Shown here piece after piece: positions 35,960 through 44,713 of a DNA stretch of 64,000 nucleotides. Source of the DNA: Christiangramia bathymodioli (GTDB taxonomy: Bacteria > Bacteroidota > Bacteroidia > Flavobacteriales > Flavobacteriaceae). Under the pieces are notes generated by a model that was not told the origin of the DNA, did no database searches, and saw nothing but the letters and a program-made list of their open reading frames with translations. Each line of letters starts with the position of its first letter. Positions within the stretch are counted from its first letter, which is position 1. The position numbers and the translations under genes were made by a program. The DNA lies in assembly GCA_009735695.1 (NCBI GenBank), contig SRSL01000003.1:310001-374000 (forward strand), given 5' to 3'.

Positions 35960-37411
35960 ATGAAATTGAATAAAATAATGATCCTCTGGATTTTAGCTCT
36001 GTTTATTGGGCTTTCATCCTGTTCTGGTGACGATTCAGAGATCGACCCTACAGATGATGTAACAGGTCAGCCAGATCCAGATCCGGTTCCACAGGAGCCT
36101 GAGCCTATCGATCTGTCTCAATACGATAATAATAGCCGCGTGATGATGCAGGCATTTTACTGGGATGTCGAGCCAAGATTTGAGTGGTGGACCAATCTTA
36201 CCGATAAAGTTGGCGGATGGGCAGATGCCGGAATTAACCGACTATGGTTACCTGTAGCTACTAAAGGTCAATCTGGTGGTTACTCCATGGGATATGATGT
36301 TTCCGATTATTATGACTTCGGAAATTACAATCAGCATGGTACCACAGAAACCCGTTTTGGTTCAAGAGAAGAATTAGAAGAGCTTATCAGCACCGCGCAT
36401 CAGAATGATGTCGAGGTGATCGCTGACATCGTGATCAACCACAACTCGGGCGGCGGACTGGAGTACAACCCTTACAGGGGTTATGACACCTATACCCTGT
36501 TCGATGAAGAGCATGGAAATGCCTCCGGAATGTTCAACAGGAATTATGAATATTTCTATCCAAATAGTGTTAGCGAATATGATCCAGGAAGTCTTTTCTA
36601 TGCTGAGACCAATCTTGATCACCATCGTGATTATGTCCAGGACTGGTTATGGAAAAAAGACAATTCGGTTGCCAAATATTACAAGAACGTAATGGGCTTT
36701 GATGGCTGGCGTTTTGATTATGTATTAGGTTTCGAACCATGGGTAGTGAAAGCCTGGTTAGATGAAGTTGGCGGATTTTCGGTTGCTGAATTATGGGACG
36801 GCAGAGCTTCAGTTCTCAGAGATTATGTAAATGAGACCGGAAGCGGTGCTTTTGATTTCGCTACATTCTATAAACTGGAAGAAGGTTTAGACCGTTTTGA
36901 AGATCTAAATACCCTGGACCAGGACATGCTTTGGAAGACGCATCCTGAAAAAGCCGTCACTTTTACGGCAAATCATGATACCGAAAAGGATTCAAATGAA
37001 GATAATTTCATAAAATCTTCAAATAAAATGAAGGCATACGCCTATATCTTAACGCATCCCGGTTATCCAACTATTTTTTATTCAGATTATGAAAATCCTG
37101 ATTTCCAGGATGAAATAAAGAATCTTATCGAAATCCACAACAGCATCGCCACGGGTGATACTGAAATTCTGTATGTTGATGAAGATGAATATGTGATGAA
37201 AAGAGCAGGCACCGGTACCAATCCCGGATTAATTCTATATATTAGCATTAGCAATAGCACGAAAAGACGTAGCGTTGCTTCAAACTGGAATAATGTTACC
37301 CTTATGGATTACAGTGGTAACTCAACTTATAACCCTACCTCCAATGAAAATGGTACGGTGACCATCGAGGCTCCAGCCAATGGATATTCGATCTGGTCTA
37401 TTACCGAATAA
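35960..37411 (+). CDS. Secreted alpha-amylase lipoprotein (GH13), SusG-position enzyme
   Basis: A 483-residue GH13 enzyme with lipobox LSSCSGDD (Cys near 22) and a following acidic, Pro-rich tether (residues 24-52), as expected for a surface lipoprotein. Motifs are DIVINH, GWRFDYVLG (nucleophile Asp near 252), VAELWDG (acid/base Glu) and FTANHDT. VMMQAFYWDVE at the start of the barrel is typical of endo-acting alpha-amylases related to plant and bacterial liquefying enzymes. It probably cuts starch outside the cell for SusCD uptake, the job of SusG, though it is shorter and lacks an inserted binding module. Confidence 0.93.
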   Translation: MKLNKIMILWILALFIGLSSCSGDDSEIDPTDDVTGQPDPDPVPQEPEPIDLSQYDNNSRVMMQAFYWDVEPRFEWWTNLTDKVGGWADAGINRLWLPVATKGQSGGYSMGYDVSDYYDFGNYNQHGTTETRFGSREELEELISTAHQNDVEVIADIVINHNSGGGLEYNPYRGYDTYTLFDEEHGNASGMFNRNYEYFYPNSVSEYDPGSLFYAETNLDHHRDYVQDWLWKKDNSVAKYYKNVMGFDGWRFDYVLGFEPWVVKAWLDEVGGFSVAELWDGRASVLRDYVNETGSGAFDFATFYKLEEGLDRFEDLNTLDQDMLWKTHPEKAVTFTANHDTEKDSNEDNFIKSSNKMKAYAYILTHPGYPTIFYSDYENPDFQDEIKNLIEIHNSIATGDTEILYVDEDEYVMKRAGTGTNPGLILYISISNSTKRRSVASNWNNVTLMDYSGNSTYNPTSNENGTVTIEAPANGYSIWSITE

Positions 37412-37452
37412 ATGATTCAATTTTTGAATTTTCATAGGTGTTAATTCAAGAC

Positions 37453-37482
37453 GGCTCCGCCTCCAGCGGAGCCTCTTTTTTT
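37453..37482 (+). terminator. Terminator after the alpha-amylase
   Basis: Perfect 8-bp stem GGCTCCGC / GCGGAGCC with loop CTCCA and a TCTTTTTTT tail, 41 bases after the amylase stop. Confidence 0.9.
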
Positions 37483-37582
37483 AGTAAATTTCTCAAATTT
37501 ATCAGCAAAATAAGGCCTTCAGCTATATCTTTTCTGACCGAAGACTTTCTCCAAATTCAGAAAATAAAATTTTCATTATTTG

Positions 37583-37619
37583 TCAACTTTTCATTGTTAG
37601 TAAATTTTTACAATGTTGA
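37583..37619. promoter_or_regulatory. Imperfect inverted repeat in the long nrdJ upstream region
   Basis: TCAAC...CATTGT (37583-37597) pairs with ACAATGTTGA (37610-37619) apart from a four-base bulge. It lies in an AT-rich stretch (37483-37690) that has no gene and no B12 riboswitch that I can recognise; this repeat is the only structure I see there before the hairpin at 37691. Confidence 0.3.
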
Positions 37620-37690
37620 TATTCAATATATTAACAGCTTTTTCTTGATAACTTTTATTTAACAACCTGTTTGTAATCTCAATTCTTTAA

Positions 37691-37729
37691 TTAGATTTAT
37701 ACCTCTCGAACGAGGATATACTAATCTAA
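37691..37729 (+). promoter_or_regulatory. 39-nt hairpin just before the nrdJ start
   Basis: TTAGATT (37691-37697) pairs with AATCTAA (37723-37729); inside, TATACCTC pairs with GAGG-A-TATA around loop TCGAAC, leaving only a CT and an A bulge. The hairpin ends 13 bases before the nrdJ ATG, so as RNA it could shield the ribosome site, and as DNA it could be an operator. Confidence 0.5.
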
Positions 37730-37742
37730 AAAACTCATTTCT

Positions 37743-40298
37743 ATGCCTGTACAAGAAAAACCAGTTGCTCCGAAAACTTATACCCAGGAGCAGGCTTATG
37801 AAGCCTCCTTAAAATACTTCAAAGGGGATGATCTGGCCGCAAGGGTTTGGGTGAACAAATACGCCCTAAAAGATTCCGATGGGAATATCTACGAACTTAC
37901 TCCTGATGACATGCACAGGCGTATTGCGAAAGAAATTGCCCGGGTTGAAAAGAAATATCCGAATCCTATGACCGAGGATGAAGTTTTCGACCTTATCAAA
38001 AACTTCAAATATATCGTCCCTCAGGGAAGCCCTATGGCTGGTATTGGAAACCCGTACCAGGTAGGTTCGCTTTCTAATTGCTTCGTAATTGGGAATGATG
38101 GTGATTCAGATTCGTATGGTGGAGTGATGAAGATAGACCAGGAACAGGTGCAGTTGATGAAAAGACGTGGCGGTGTAGGTCATGACCTGTCTCACATTCG
38201 TCCGAAAGGATCTGCGGTTAAGAACTCAGCACTTACCTCTACCGGGATCGTTCCTTTTATGGAGCGTTATTCCAACTCTACAAGAGAGGTTGCTCAGGAT
38301 GGAAGACGTGGAGCACTTATGCTTTCGGTTTCTATCAACCATCCCGATGCCGAGGATTTTATCGATGCTAAAATGGAACAGGGCAAAGTTACAGGCGCCA
38401 ATGTTTCGGTTAGAATAGACGATGAATTCATGAGAGCGGTAAAGAACAATACCGATTATACTCAAAAATACCCGGTTTTCAGTAGCAATCCGCAATTCTC
38501 AAAAGAGATCAAGGCTGAAAAATTGTGGAAAAAGATCGTTCATAATGCATGGCAAAGTGCCGAACCAGGAATTCTTTTCTGGGATACGGTGATTAACGAG
38601 TCGGTGCCAGATTGTTATGCAGATCTTGGTTACAAAACGGTTTCTACCAACCCTTGTGGAGAGATCCCGCTTTGCCCTTATGATTCCTGCCGATTACTGG
38701 CCATCAACCTTTTCTCTTATGTTGAAGAGCCATTTACCGATAATGCCAAATTCAACTACGAACTTTTCAAAAAGCATGTTGGAGCCGCTCAACGAATCAT
38801 GGATGATATCATCGATCTTGAATTGGAGAAGATCGACCGTATTCTTGAAAAGATCGATGCCGATCCGGAAAGTGACGAGATCAAGTCGGTTGAAAAGAAT
38901 CTTTGGCTGAACATTCGCAAGAAAGCTTATGAAGGAAGAAGAACCGGAATCGGGATCACTGCAGAAGGTGATATGCTTGCCGGACTGGGAATTAAATACG
39001 GAAGCAAGGAAGGAATCGATTTTTCAGTAGATATTCATAAAAATATCGCGCTGGCTGCCTACAGAGCTTCTGTAGATACTGCCAAGGAAAGAGGTGCATT
39101 CTCAATTTTCGAATCTGAAAGAGAAAAAGACAATCCATTCATCCTTAGACTAAAGGAGGCTGATGAGAAATTGTATTACGATATGCTGGAGTATGGTAGA
39201 CGTAATATTGCGCTTCTTACCATCGCTCCTACCGGAACTACCAGTTTGATGACCCAGACCACTTCCGGGATCGAGCCAGTTTTCCTTCCGGTTTATAAGA
39301 GAAGAAGAAAAGTGAATCCTAACGACAAGAACGCGAGAGTGGATTTCGTGGACGAAGTTGGAGATTCATGGGAAGAATACGTGGTTTTCCACCACCGTTT
39401 CAAGGAATGGATGAAAGCGAATGGCCACGACACCGATAAGAATTACAGCCAGGAAGAACTGGACAAACTGGTTAAAATGTCTCCTTATTATGAAGCCACT
39501 TCTAACGATGTGGACTGGTTGAGCAAAGTGAAAATGCAGGGAGCTGTTCAAAAGTGGATCGATCACTCTATTAGTGTGACCATCAACCTTCCTAATGACG
39601 TAAGCGAAGACCTTGTTGGAAAGCTTTACCTGGAAGCCTGGGAGGCAGGATGTAAGGGTGTAACAGTTTACCGTGATGGTTCAAGATCTGGAGTACTGAT
39701 CTCTAACGAAGAGAAAAAAGAAGAAGAGGCTGAAACTACCGGTGGTAACTTCCCTCTTAAAAGACCAGAAACGCTGACTGCAGATGTGGTTCGTTTCCAG
39801 AACAACAAGGATAAATGGATCGCTTTCATCGGCCTGGTTGACGGAAGACCATACGAGATCTTCACCGGTTTTGCCGATGATGAAGAAGGTATTCTGCTCC
39901 CAAGATGGGTTAGCGAAGGCTACATTATCAAAGCCAGAAATGAAGATGGTACTTCACGATACGACTTCCAGTACGAGAACAAGAGAGGTTATAAAACCAC
40001 TATTGAAGGCCTGTCTCATAAGTTCAACCCTGAATTCTGGAACTACGCTAAACTTATTTCAAGTACACTACGTCACGGAATGTCAATTGATAACGTTGTG
40101 GACCTAATCAACAGCCTTCAGCTGGACAGCGAATCTATCAACACCTGGAAAAATGGTGTGGTTAGAGCCCTGAAGCGTTATATCGCTGACGGAACTGTTG
40201 CCAAGAAGGAAAAATGTAATAATTGTAACTCCTCAAATCTGATATACCAGGAAGGTTGCTTAACCTGTAAGGACTGTGGTTCTTCTAAATGTGGTTAA
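37743..40298 (+). CDS. nrdJ: Adenosylcobalamin-dependent ribonucleotide reductase (class II)
   Basis: An 851-residue class II enzyme reducing ribonucleotides to deoxyribonucleotides with a B12-derived radical. Marks are SLSNCFVIGN (first redox Cys), LMKRRGGVGHDLSHIRPKG, STNPCGEIPLCPYDSC with CGE at the active site, and APTGTTSLMTQTTSGIEP for phosphate binding. After about residue 670 comes a TSCPD-type region and a C-terminal zinc-ribbon-like tail CNNCNSSNLIYQEGCLTCKDCG ending in SSKCG, whose last Cys pair probably reduces the active site. No NrdAB or B12 synthesis genes are in the window. A bidirectional terminator follows. Confidence 0.95.
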   Translation: MPVQEKPVAPKTYTQEQAYEASLKYFKGDDLAARVWVNKYALKDSDGNIYELTPDDMHRRIAKEIARVEKKYPNPMTEDEVFDLIKNFKYIVPQGSPMAGIGNPYQVGSLSNCFVIGNDGDSDSYGGVMKIDQEQVQLMKRRGGVGHDLSHIRPKGSAVKNSALTSTGIVPFMERYSNSTREVAQDGRRGALMLSVSINHPDAEDFIDAKMEQGKVTGANVSVRIDDEFMRAVKNNTDYTQKYPVFSSNPQFSKEIKAEKLWKKIVHNAWQSAEPGILFWDTVINESVPDCYADLGYKTVSTNPCGEIPLCPYDSCRLLAINLFSYVEEPFTDNAKFNYELFKKHVGAAQRIMDDIIDLELEKIDRILEKIDADPESDEIKSVEKNLWLNIRKKAYEGRRTGIGITAEGDMLAGLGIKYGSKEGIDFSVDIHKNIALAAYRASVDTAKERGAFSIFESEREKDNPFILRLKEADEKLYYDMLEYGRRNIALLTIAPTGTTSLMTQTTSGIEPVFLPVYKRRRKVNPNDKNARVDFVDEVGDSWEEYVVFHHRFKEWMKANGHDTDKNYSQEELDKLVKMSPYYEATSNDVDWLSKVKMQGAVQKWIDHSISVTINLPNDVSEDLVGKLYLEAWEAGCKGVTVYRDGSRSGVLISNEEKKEEEAETTGGNFPLKRPETLTADVVRFQNNKDKWIAFIGLVDGRPYEIFTGFADDEEGILLPRWVSEGYIIKARNEDGTSRYDFQYENKRGYKTTIEGLSHKFNPEFWNYAKLISSTLRHGMSIDNVVDLINSLQLDSESINTWKNGVVRALKRYIADGTVAKKEKCNNCNSSNLIYQEGCLTCKDCGSSKCG

Positions 40299-40315
40299 TT
40301 ATTTCTGTTATAACT

Positions 40316-40350
40316 ACAAAAAAAGGTCTCGCATTAGCGGGACCTTTTTT
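40316..40350. terminator. Bidirectional terminator between nrdJ and the GH5-like gene
   Basis: AAAAGGTCTCGC / GCGGGACCTTTT stem with loop ATTA, flanked by A and T runs on both sides. It can end nrdJ on plus and the GH5-like operon (stop at 40373) on minus. Confidence 0.85.
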
Positions 40351-40372
40351 ATTTGTAAATGGATTTTAAGAG

Positions 40373-42952
40373 TTATTCCAGTCTCAGACTGCGAATCCCT
40401 ATTTTATGAGGATCCTGCAACTTCCCCTCCTCTATTCCGGGACCTATTGAAAACTGAACCGCTTCCGCATTTTCAATTCTGAACGGTTCCTTATTATTAT
40501 GCTCAAAATAGTAGAGTAAAAAGCCCGGGTAGGGTCTTGGAAGCGTAACGGTTCTTACAGGTGTTAGTTCTGCAAGATCGATCTCGATCTCTTCCAATTC
40601 CGGACTTAATTCTACTATTTTTCCAAAAGCGGCGCCATTATCCATCACCAGCGCCACCTGTAGTTTTTCGGTCGATCCGGTTAAGCTACGTGCTTTCAGG
40701 ATCAGCTTGTCTTTATTTGCCAGGGTTCTGTGCGCTGTTTTATTCTGAAAATTATACCGAAACGAATAATCATAAATAGGTTCAGCATTCAGGTTTTCAG
40801 GATCTTTCTCGAATAGCTTTTCCAGCCGAACCTGGAATTCAGCCTCATCAGGACCCGTTGGAACTAACTGATTGTTACGGTTCCATTTTCTTACCAGCCC
40901 GTCATGATCTGAATAAGCATCGAAAAGGCTAATGCCGGCTTCTGAAGGCAAGATGCTCGTTGAATAGGTTTTTTCTCCATAAAAATCCCAGTCTGAAGGG
41001 CTTCCTTCAAAAGCCCCGGGAAAAGTGATCTGCTCATCTGAAGTATGCACAATAATTCGATATTCCAGATACCCGTGATTCAATAATTTTTCAGGAACTT
41101 CTGCAGCGTAATCATAGTTATTTTCCGGCTTTAGTTCAACCGACTCATAAGTGTTCCCATTCCTGAACCAGGCCTCCACTTTTTCAATATCAGAATCTGA
41201 GACCAGGGTCGCACTTATTTTCAAATTTTCTCCTTCCGTAGCCGTTGGAACGGGTTGGTGTACCAGGTAAGTGTCATCAACGGTGGGCTGCTGGGCTTCA
41301 AAAGCTTTCAGATCAAATTCAAAGTTTTCCTGAAGTTGGTCCAGGTCTGGTTGTTTTCCTTTAGCGCTGATCAAATAAGTTCCAGGACTAATCAGGAATT
41401 CAGCATCATTCGAATTTACCACGTGCGCATTGCCTGCATTCAGAGCTTTAATACTGAAACCACTTCCCAGATCTGGTAAATTCAGCTTCATTTCATTCTC
41501 TTTCCAGCTGATCACAGAAACTGTTTTCTGGAGGCTATTGCTCCCGAAGGGATTTTTAATAAGAACAGGGTCTGGCATCACCTCAAGCCTCCAGGCTCCG
41601 TCTTCGAGCTTATCCAGAAAATAAGCTCCTTTACCTTTATAGTTCACAACCGGCGAACTACCGTGACCTGAAATGCTTTTTACGGCATTTATATCCTTCG
41701 GCTGCTGATTGGTTGTATTCGTATAAATGAATTCCTCTCCGGAATCGTAGGTTGCCAGATCTCCTTTATAAGAAATCCTGAAATTGCCGAATTTTAGATT
41801 ATCAGGATAAGTTCCAAGGTCTTTCCCCAATTCCACCTCATGGAATATTTTAGAAGCGATCTTTAGAGCCAGGGCCTTATGCGGAGTATAATTCAGATTC
41901 ATATAATGCGTATTATACTCGGTATTCGCATAAGCCAGGAAAGTTGGATCGTAGGCAAAATGTGTGGCGACCTGAATTCCAGCTTCCCTGAAACTTCTTG
42001 CCATGGCCGGATACATATAGGATTTATTCACATCTGCCGCGTCGAACTCATAAACCAGTTTGGCCTTTCCGCTAGCATGGATCACCTCATCGAACGGGAT
42101 CTTATAATCGTCTACGTTCGGCAGCAAATTTCCCTCCAGCTCTTTTTGAAAGCCTAGCCCGGTTGGGTACCATTGAAAAGTTCCACCTTGAATATTGGCA
42201 TCGAAATACGTATCGGCGAGATGAATACTGTGACTAACATTATAGAAGATCGGTTTTTCGGTACCCGTGCTTCTCATGGCTGCTTCCATCTTATTGATGA
42301 ATTCCTTAACCTTTTCTGGTTTTTCACGATGATGGGGTTCATTACTCACCTCGAATGCGATCACATTTGGTTCGTCTTTATAGGCAACGCCGGTGTACGG
42401 ATTCACATGATTCAGGAATTGTGCGAGATAATTCTGTTGAGCCTTGATCGCTTCGGGATCGGTAAGGCTTTTTTCTTTACCATATTTATCTGAAAAACCC
42501 GGCGTGTCCTCATCGGGTTCCGGCCAGCCGTTACCCCAGTAGGCAATTGGCGTGATCACGAAATTGATATTTCTATCCTTTAATTGTTTTAATAAATAGT
42601 CGAAGGCTTCCAGGTGTTCATTTTCAAGGAGATTTCCCTGCTCGTCACTTATTTCGGTATCCCAGACATGAAGCCGGTACAGATCAAATCCAAGCCGGGT
42701 AAAATGGTAAATATCCTTATCCATTTCAGCCCTGATATCCAGGCCTTTTTTTTCCGCGGTTCGGTAAGCGTGAGCAAAGGGAGCCGAATAATTCACTCCA
42801 AAGCCTTTCACCTCTTCTCCTCCGCTCCAACTCATTACGCCATTCTCGTCTACATATACATTGCCTTTTGAATCCTGGGAAACGGAATTAAGACTTAATA
42901 GAAGCGCAAAAAGGCTGAATAAAAATTTTGTTCTGTTCATTTTCAATAGCAT
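40373..42952 (-). CDS. Secreted GH5-like glycoside hydrolase (clan GH-A)
   Basis: An 859-residue protein with a Sec signal (FLFSLFALLLSLNSVSQ). Residues about 45-370 form a TIM barrel: FEVSNEPHH carries the Asn-Glu acid/base and KLVYEFDAADV the likely nucleophile Glu, the pairing of clan GH-A. GWPEPDEDTPGFSDKYGKEKSL resembles cellulase-family enzymes. The C-terminal half has beta-rich domains (immunoglobulin-like near 560-650 and a jelly-roll-like end) that may bind carbohydrate. The family is close to GH5 but I cannot assign a subfamily or substrate. ATG at 42940 (MNRTKFLF) is an equally good start. It follows the isomerase by five bases. Confidence 0.8.
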   Translation of the reverse strand: MLLKMNRTKFLFSLFALLLSLNSVSQDSKGNVYVDENGVMSWSGGEEVKGFGVNYSAPFAHAYRTAEKKGLDIRAEMDKDIYHFTRLGFDLYRLHVWDTEISDEQGNLLENEHLEAFDYLLKQLKDRNINFVITPIAYWGNGWPEPDEDTPGFSDKYGKEKSLTDPEAIKAQQNYLAQFLNHVNPYTGVAYKDEPNVIAFEVSNEPHHREKPEKVKEFINKMEAAMRSTGTEKPIFYNVSHSIHLADTYFDANIQGGTFQWYPTGLGFQKELEGNLLPNVDDYKIPFDEVIHASGKAKLVYEFDAADVNKSYMYPAMARSFREAGIQVATHFAYDPTFLAYANTEYNTHYMNLNYTPHKALALKIASKIFHEVELGKDLGTYPDNLKFGNFRISYKGDLATYDSGEEFIYTNTTNQQPKDINAVKSISGHGSSPVVNYKGKGAYFLDKLEDGAWRLEVMPDPVLIKNPFGSNSLQKTVSVISWKENEMKLNLPDLGSGFSIKALNAGNAHVVNSNDAEFLISPGTYLISAKGKQPDLDQLQENFEFDLKAFEAQQPTVDDTYLVHQPVPTATEGENLKISATLVSDSDIEKVEAWFRNGNTYESVELKPENNYDYAAEVPEKLLNHGYLEYRIIVHTSDEQITFPGAFEGSPSDWDFYGEKTYSTSILPSEAGISLFDAYSDHDGLVRKWNRNNQLVPTGPDEAEFQVRLEKLFEKDPENLNAEPIYDYSFRYNFQNKTAHRTLANKDKLILKARSLTGSTEKLQVALVMDNGAAFGKIVELSPELEEIEIDLAELTPVRTVTLPRPYPGFLLYYFEHNNKEPFRIENAEAVQFSIGPGIEEGKLQDPHKIGIRSLRLE

Positions 42953-42957
42953 AAATT

Positions 42958-43821
42958 TTAAATATCGCAGATCCTGATTCCTTCTTTTAGTGCGGAAAGT
43001 TTATCATCGTAAGTGGGGATGAATTCCTGGGCTACATAACCATCGAAACCGGTGTCATAGATCGCCTGCATGATCGCCGGATAATTGAGTTCCTGGGAAT
43101 CGTTGATCTCATTTCTTCCGGGAACTCCGCCAGTATGATAATGGTTAATATATTCATGATTGTCGCGAATAGTCCTGATCACATCGCCCTCCATGATCTG
43201 CATGTGATAGATATCATAAAGCAGCTTGAAATTTGGCTTTCCAAGAGCCTTAGCCAGGGCCACTCCCCACTCGGTATGGTCACACATATAATCAGGATGA
43301 TCAACTTTACTATTCAGCAATTCCATGACCAGGTTTATGTTCAGGCTTTCGGCATACTCCAGTAAGGGCGTTAATCCCTTGACGCAATTTTGAATACCGG
43401 TTTCATCGTCCATCCCGTTTCGATTTCCGGAAAAACAGATCACATTTTTTATATTATGTTGCGAAGCCTTTTTTATCAAGCCCCTATATTCTTTTTGAAG
43501 TTGTTCATGATTAGCTGGGTCGTTAAAACCATTCGGAATACTGGTAAAATCATCGGTAGCCATCGAACAAACAAGGCCGTATTTCTCCACTGTATCCCAT
43601 TCTGAAGGTTTCAACAGATCTATAGCCTGAATTCCCATTTTGGAACAGGCTTCTGCAAAATCCTCCAGGGGAATCGACTGGTAGCACCAGCGGCAAACCG
43701 AATGATTGATCTTTCCTTTGAAGTCTTCTGAAGATTCAGCAGCAAAAAGGGATGGAATGTTTCCCATACTTATCAATCCGGCTCCCAGGCCAAGATTTTT
43801 CAATACTTCTCTGCGTTTCAT
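42958..43821 (-). CDS. Secreted TIM-barrel isomerase/epimerase (hydroxypyruvate isomerase-like)
   Basis: A 287-residue xylose-isomerase-like TIM barrel. The N-terminus MKRREVLKNLGLGAGLISMG has a twin-arginine-like signal and ends before FAAESSED, so it is probably exported folded. Metal-binding residues are suggested by LVMELLNSKVDHPDYMCD (Glu), LLYDIYHMQIMEGD (Asp, His) and VAQEFIPTYD (Glu). HTGGVPGRNEI is the block found in Hyi-like proteins. An exported Hyi-like protein is unlikely to do the cytosolic glyoxylate reaction; it may act on a sugar acid or sugar released by its neighbours. It lies between the Nudix-type regulator and the GH5-like gene. Confidence 0.85.
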   Translation of the reverse strand: MKRREVLKNLGLGAGLISMGNIPSLFAAESSEDFKGKINHSVCRWCYQSIPLEDFAEACSKMGIQAIDLLKPSEWDTVEKYGLVCSMATDDFTSIPNGFNDPANHEQLQKEYRGLIKKASQHNIKNVICFSGNRNGMDDETGIQNCVKGLTPLLEYAESLNINLVMELLNSKVDHPDYMCDHTEWGVALAKALGKPNFKLLYDIYHMQIMEGDVIRTIRDNHEYINHYHTGGVPGRNEINDSQELNYPAIMQAIYDTGFDGYVAQEFIPTYDDKLSALKEGIRICDI

Positions 43822-43835
43822 AATTAGGTGTTTGG

Positions 43836-44540
43836 TTAGGCGATTTCAAAATTGTATCCCGATTCGAGTAACTTAGTGTAGTTCTCATGATCGAATTTAT
43901 GAAGGAATGCTCCCCTTTTGCTTCCCGATTTATCCTTCTCATCCAGCTTCCTGAGCACGTTGAGTGACAGAACCTTTTTTCTGAAATTCCTGGAGTCCAA
44001 TTCTTTCTGATAGATCGCTTCGTAAAGACTTTGTAACTGCGGAAGGGTGAATTTTTCTGGCAACAATTCAAAACCTATGGGCTTATACCGCGCATTGTTC
44101 CGAAGCTGAATCAAAGCATCCTGTACCATCTGGCCATGGTCAAGGATCAATTCCGGAAGGTCATTGATTTCAAACCAAAATGCCTGGTTATCTTCCACCA
44201 GCTTTTTATCATGCTCATCGATCCTGATAAGGGCGTACTGGGCAACAGAAATACATCGGTATCCAGGATCCCTGTCCTTTTTTCCGTAGGTCTTCAACTG
44301 CTGCATAAAAACATTATCCAGCCCGGTAATTTCTTTGAGCACCCTTCTTCCAGCCACATCGATGTCTTCATCCAGCCTGACAAAACTGCCAATCAATGAC
44401 CACCGCCCTTTAAGCGGTTCTACCAGCCTTTTAAAAAGAAGTAATTTCAGCCTGCCGTTATCAAAACCGAAGATGATACAATCGGTAGCCACATACATCT
44501 TCTCTTTTACCTGGTAGAGATCAGGAATTTTACGAGACAT
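43836..44540 (-). CDS. Nudix-fold transcriptional regulator (NrtR/AraR type)
   Basis: A 234-residue protein with an N-terminal Nudix fold (about 15-140) and a C-terminal winged helix (about 150-225; FTLPQLQSLYEAIYQKELDSRNFRKKVL). The Nudix box region reads GSFVRLDEDIDVAGRRVLKEITGL: where active enzymes have R-E-x-x-E-E, this one has R-V-L-K-E-I, so two catalytic glutamates are missing. That pattern fits ligand-sensing regulators such as NrtR and the arabinose regulator AraR of Bacteroides rather than a hydrolase. Its place beside a sugar symporter, an isomerase and a glycosidase suggests it senses a sugar. It is the first gene of the downstream trio. Confidence 0.88.
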   Translation of the reverse strand: MSRKIPDLYQVKEKMYVATDCIIFGFDNGRLKLLLFKRLVEPLKGRWSLIGSFVRLDEDIDVAGRRVLKEITGLDNVFMQQLKTYGKKDRDPGYRCISVAQYALIRIDEHDKKLVEDNQAFWFEINDLPELILDHGQMVQDALIQLRNNARYKPIGFELLPEKFTLPQLQSLYEAIYQKELDSRNFRKKVLSLNVLRKLDEKDKSGSKRGAFLHKFDHENYTKLLESGYNFEIA

Positions 44541-44660
44541 ACTTTCAAATTTTTATAAAGATAAAAATTGAAGAATTAAGAATATAGAAAAATGAATGTA
44601 ATTTTTACGGTTATTATTCAGAAGGTGATAATTCTGATGTAATCACCTGGCATTCGGGGC

Positions 44661-44694
44661 AAAAAAAATCCCAGGTAAGACCCGGGATTTTTTT
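44661..44694 (-). terminator. Terminator after the sodium/sugar symporter
   Basis: AAAAAATCCC-GG / CC-GGGATTTTTT stem with one mismatch and a seven- to eight-T tail on the minus strand, 20 bases after the symporter stop. It separates the symporter from the Nudix-type regulator trio. It could work in both directions. Confidence 0.8.
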
Positions 44695-44713
44695 GCTCAT
44701 TGAAATCAACTAG

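Noticed and set aside
37438-37662. 74-codon frame in the nrdJ upstream region
   Set aside because: It crosses the amylase terminator hairpin and has a low-complexity Phe/Ser-rich product; no sign of a real gene.
37483-37742. Cobalamin riboswitch before nrdJ
   Set aside because: I looked for the conserved B12-box-type core and found none; only AT-rich sequence and the two inverted repeats.
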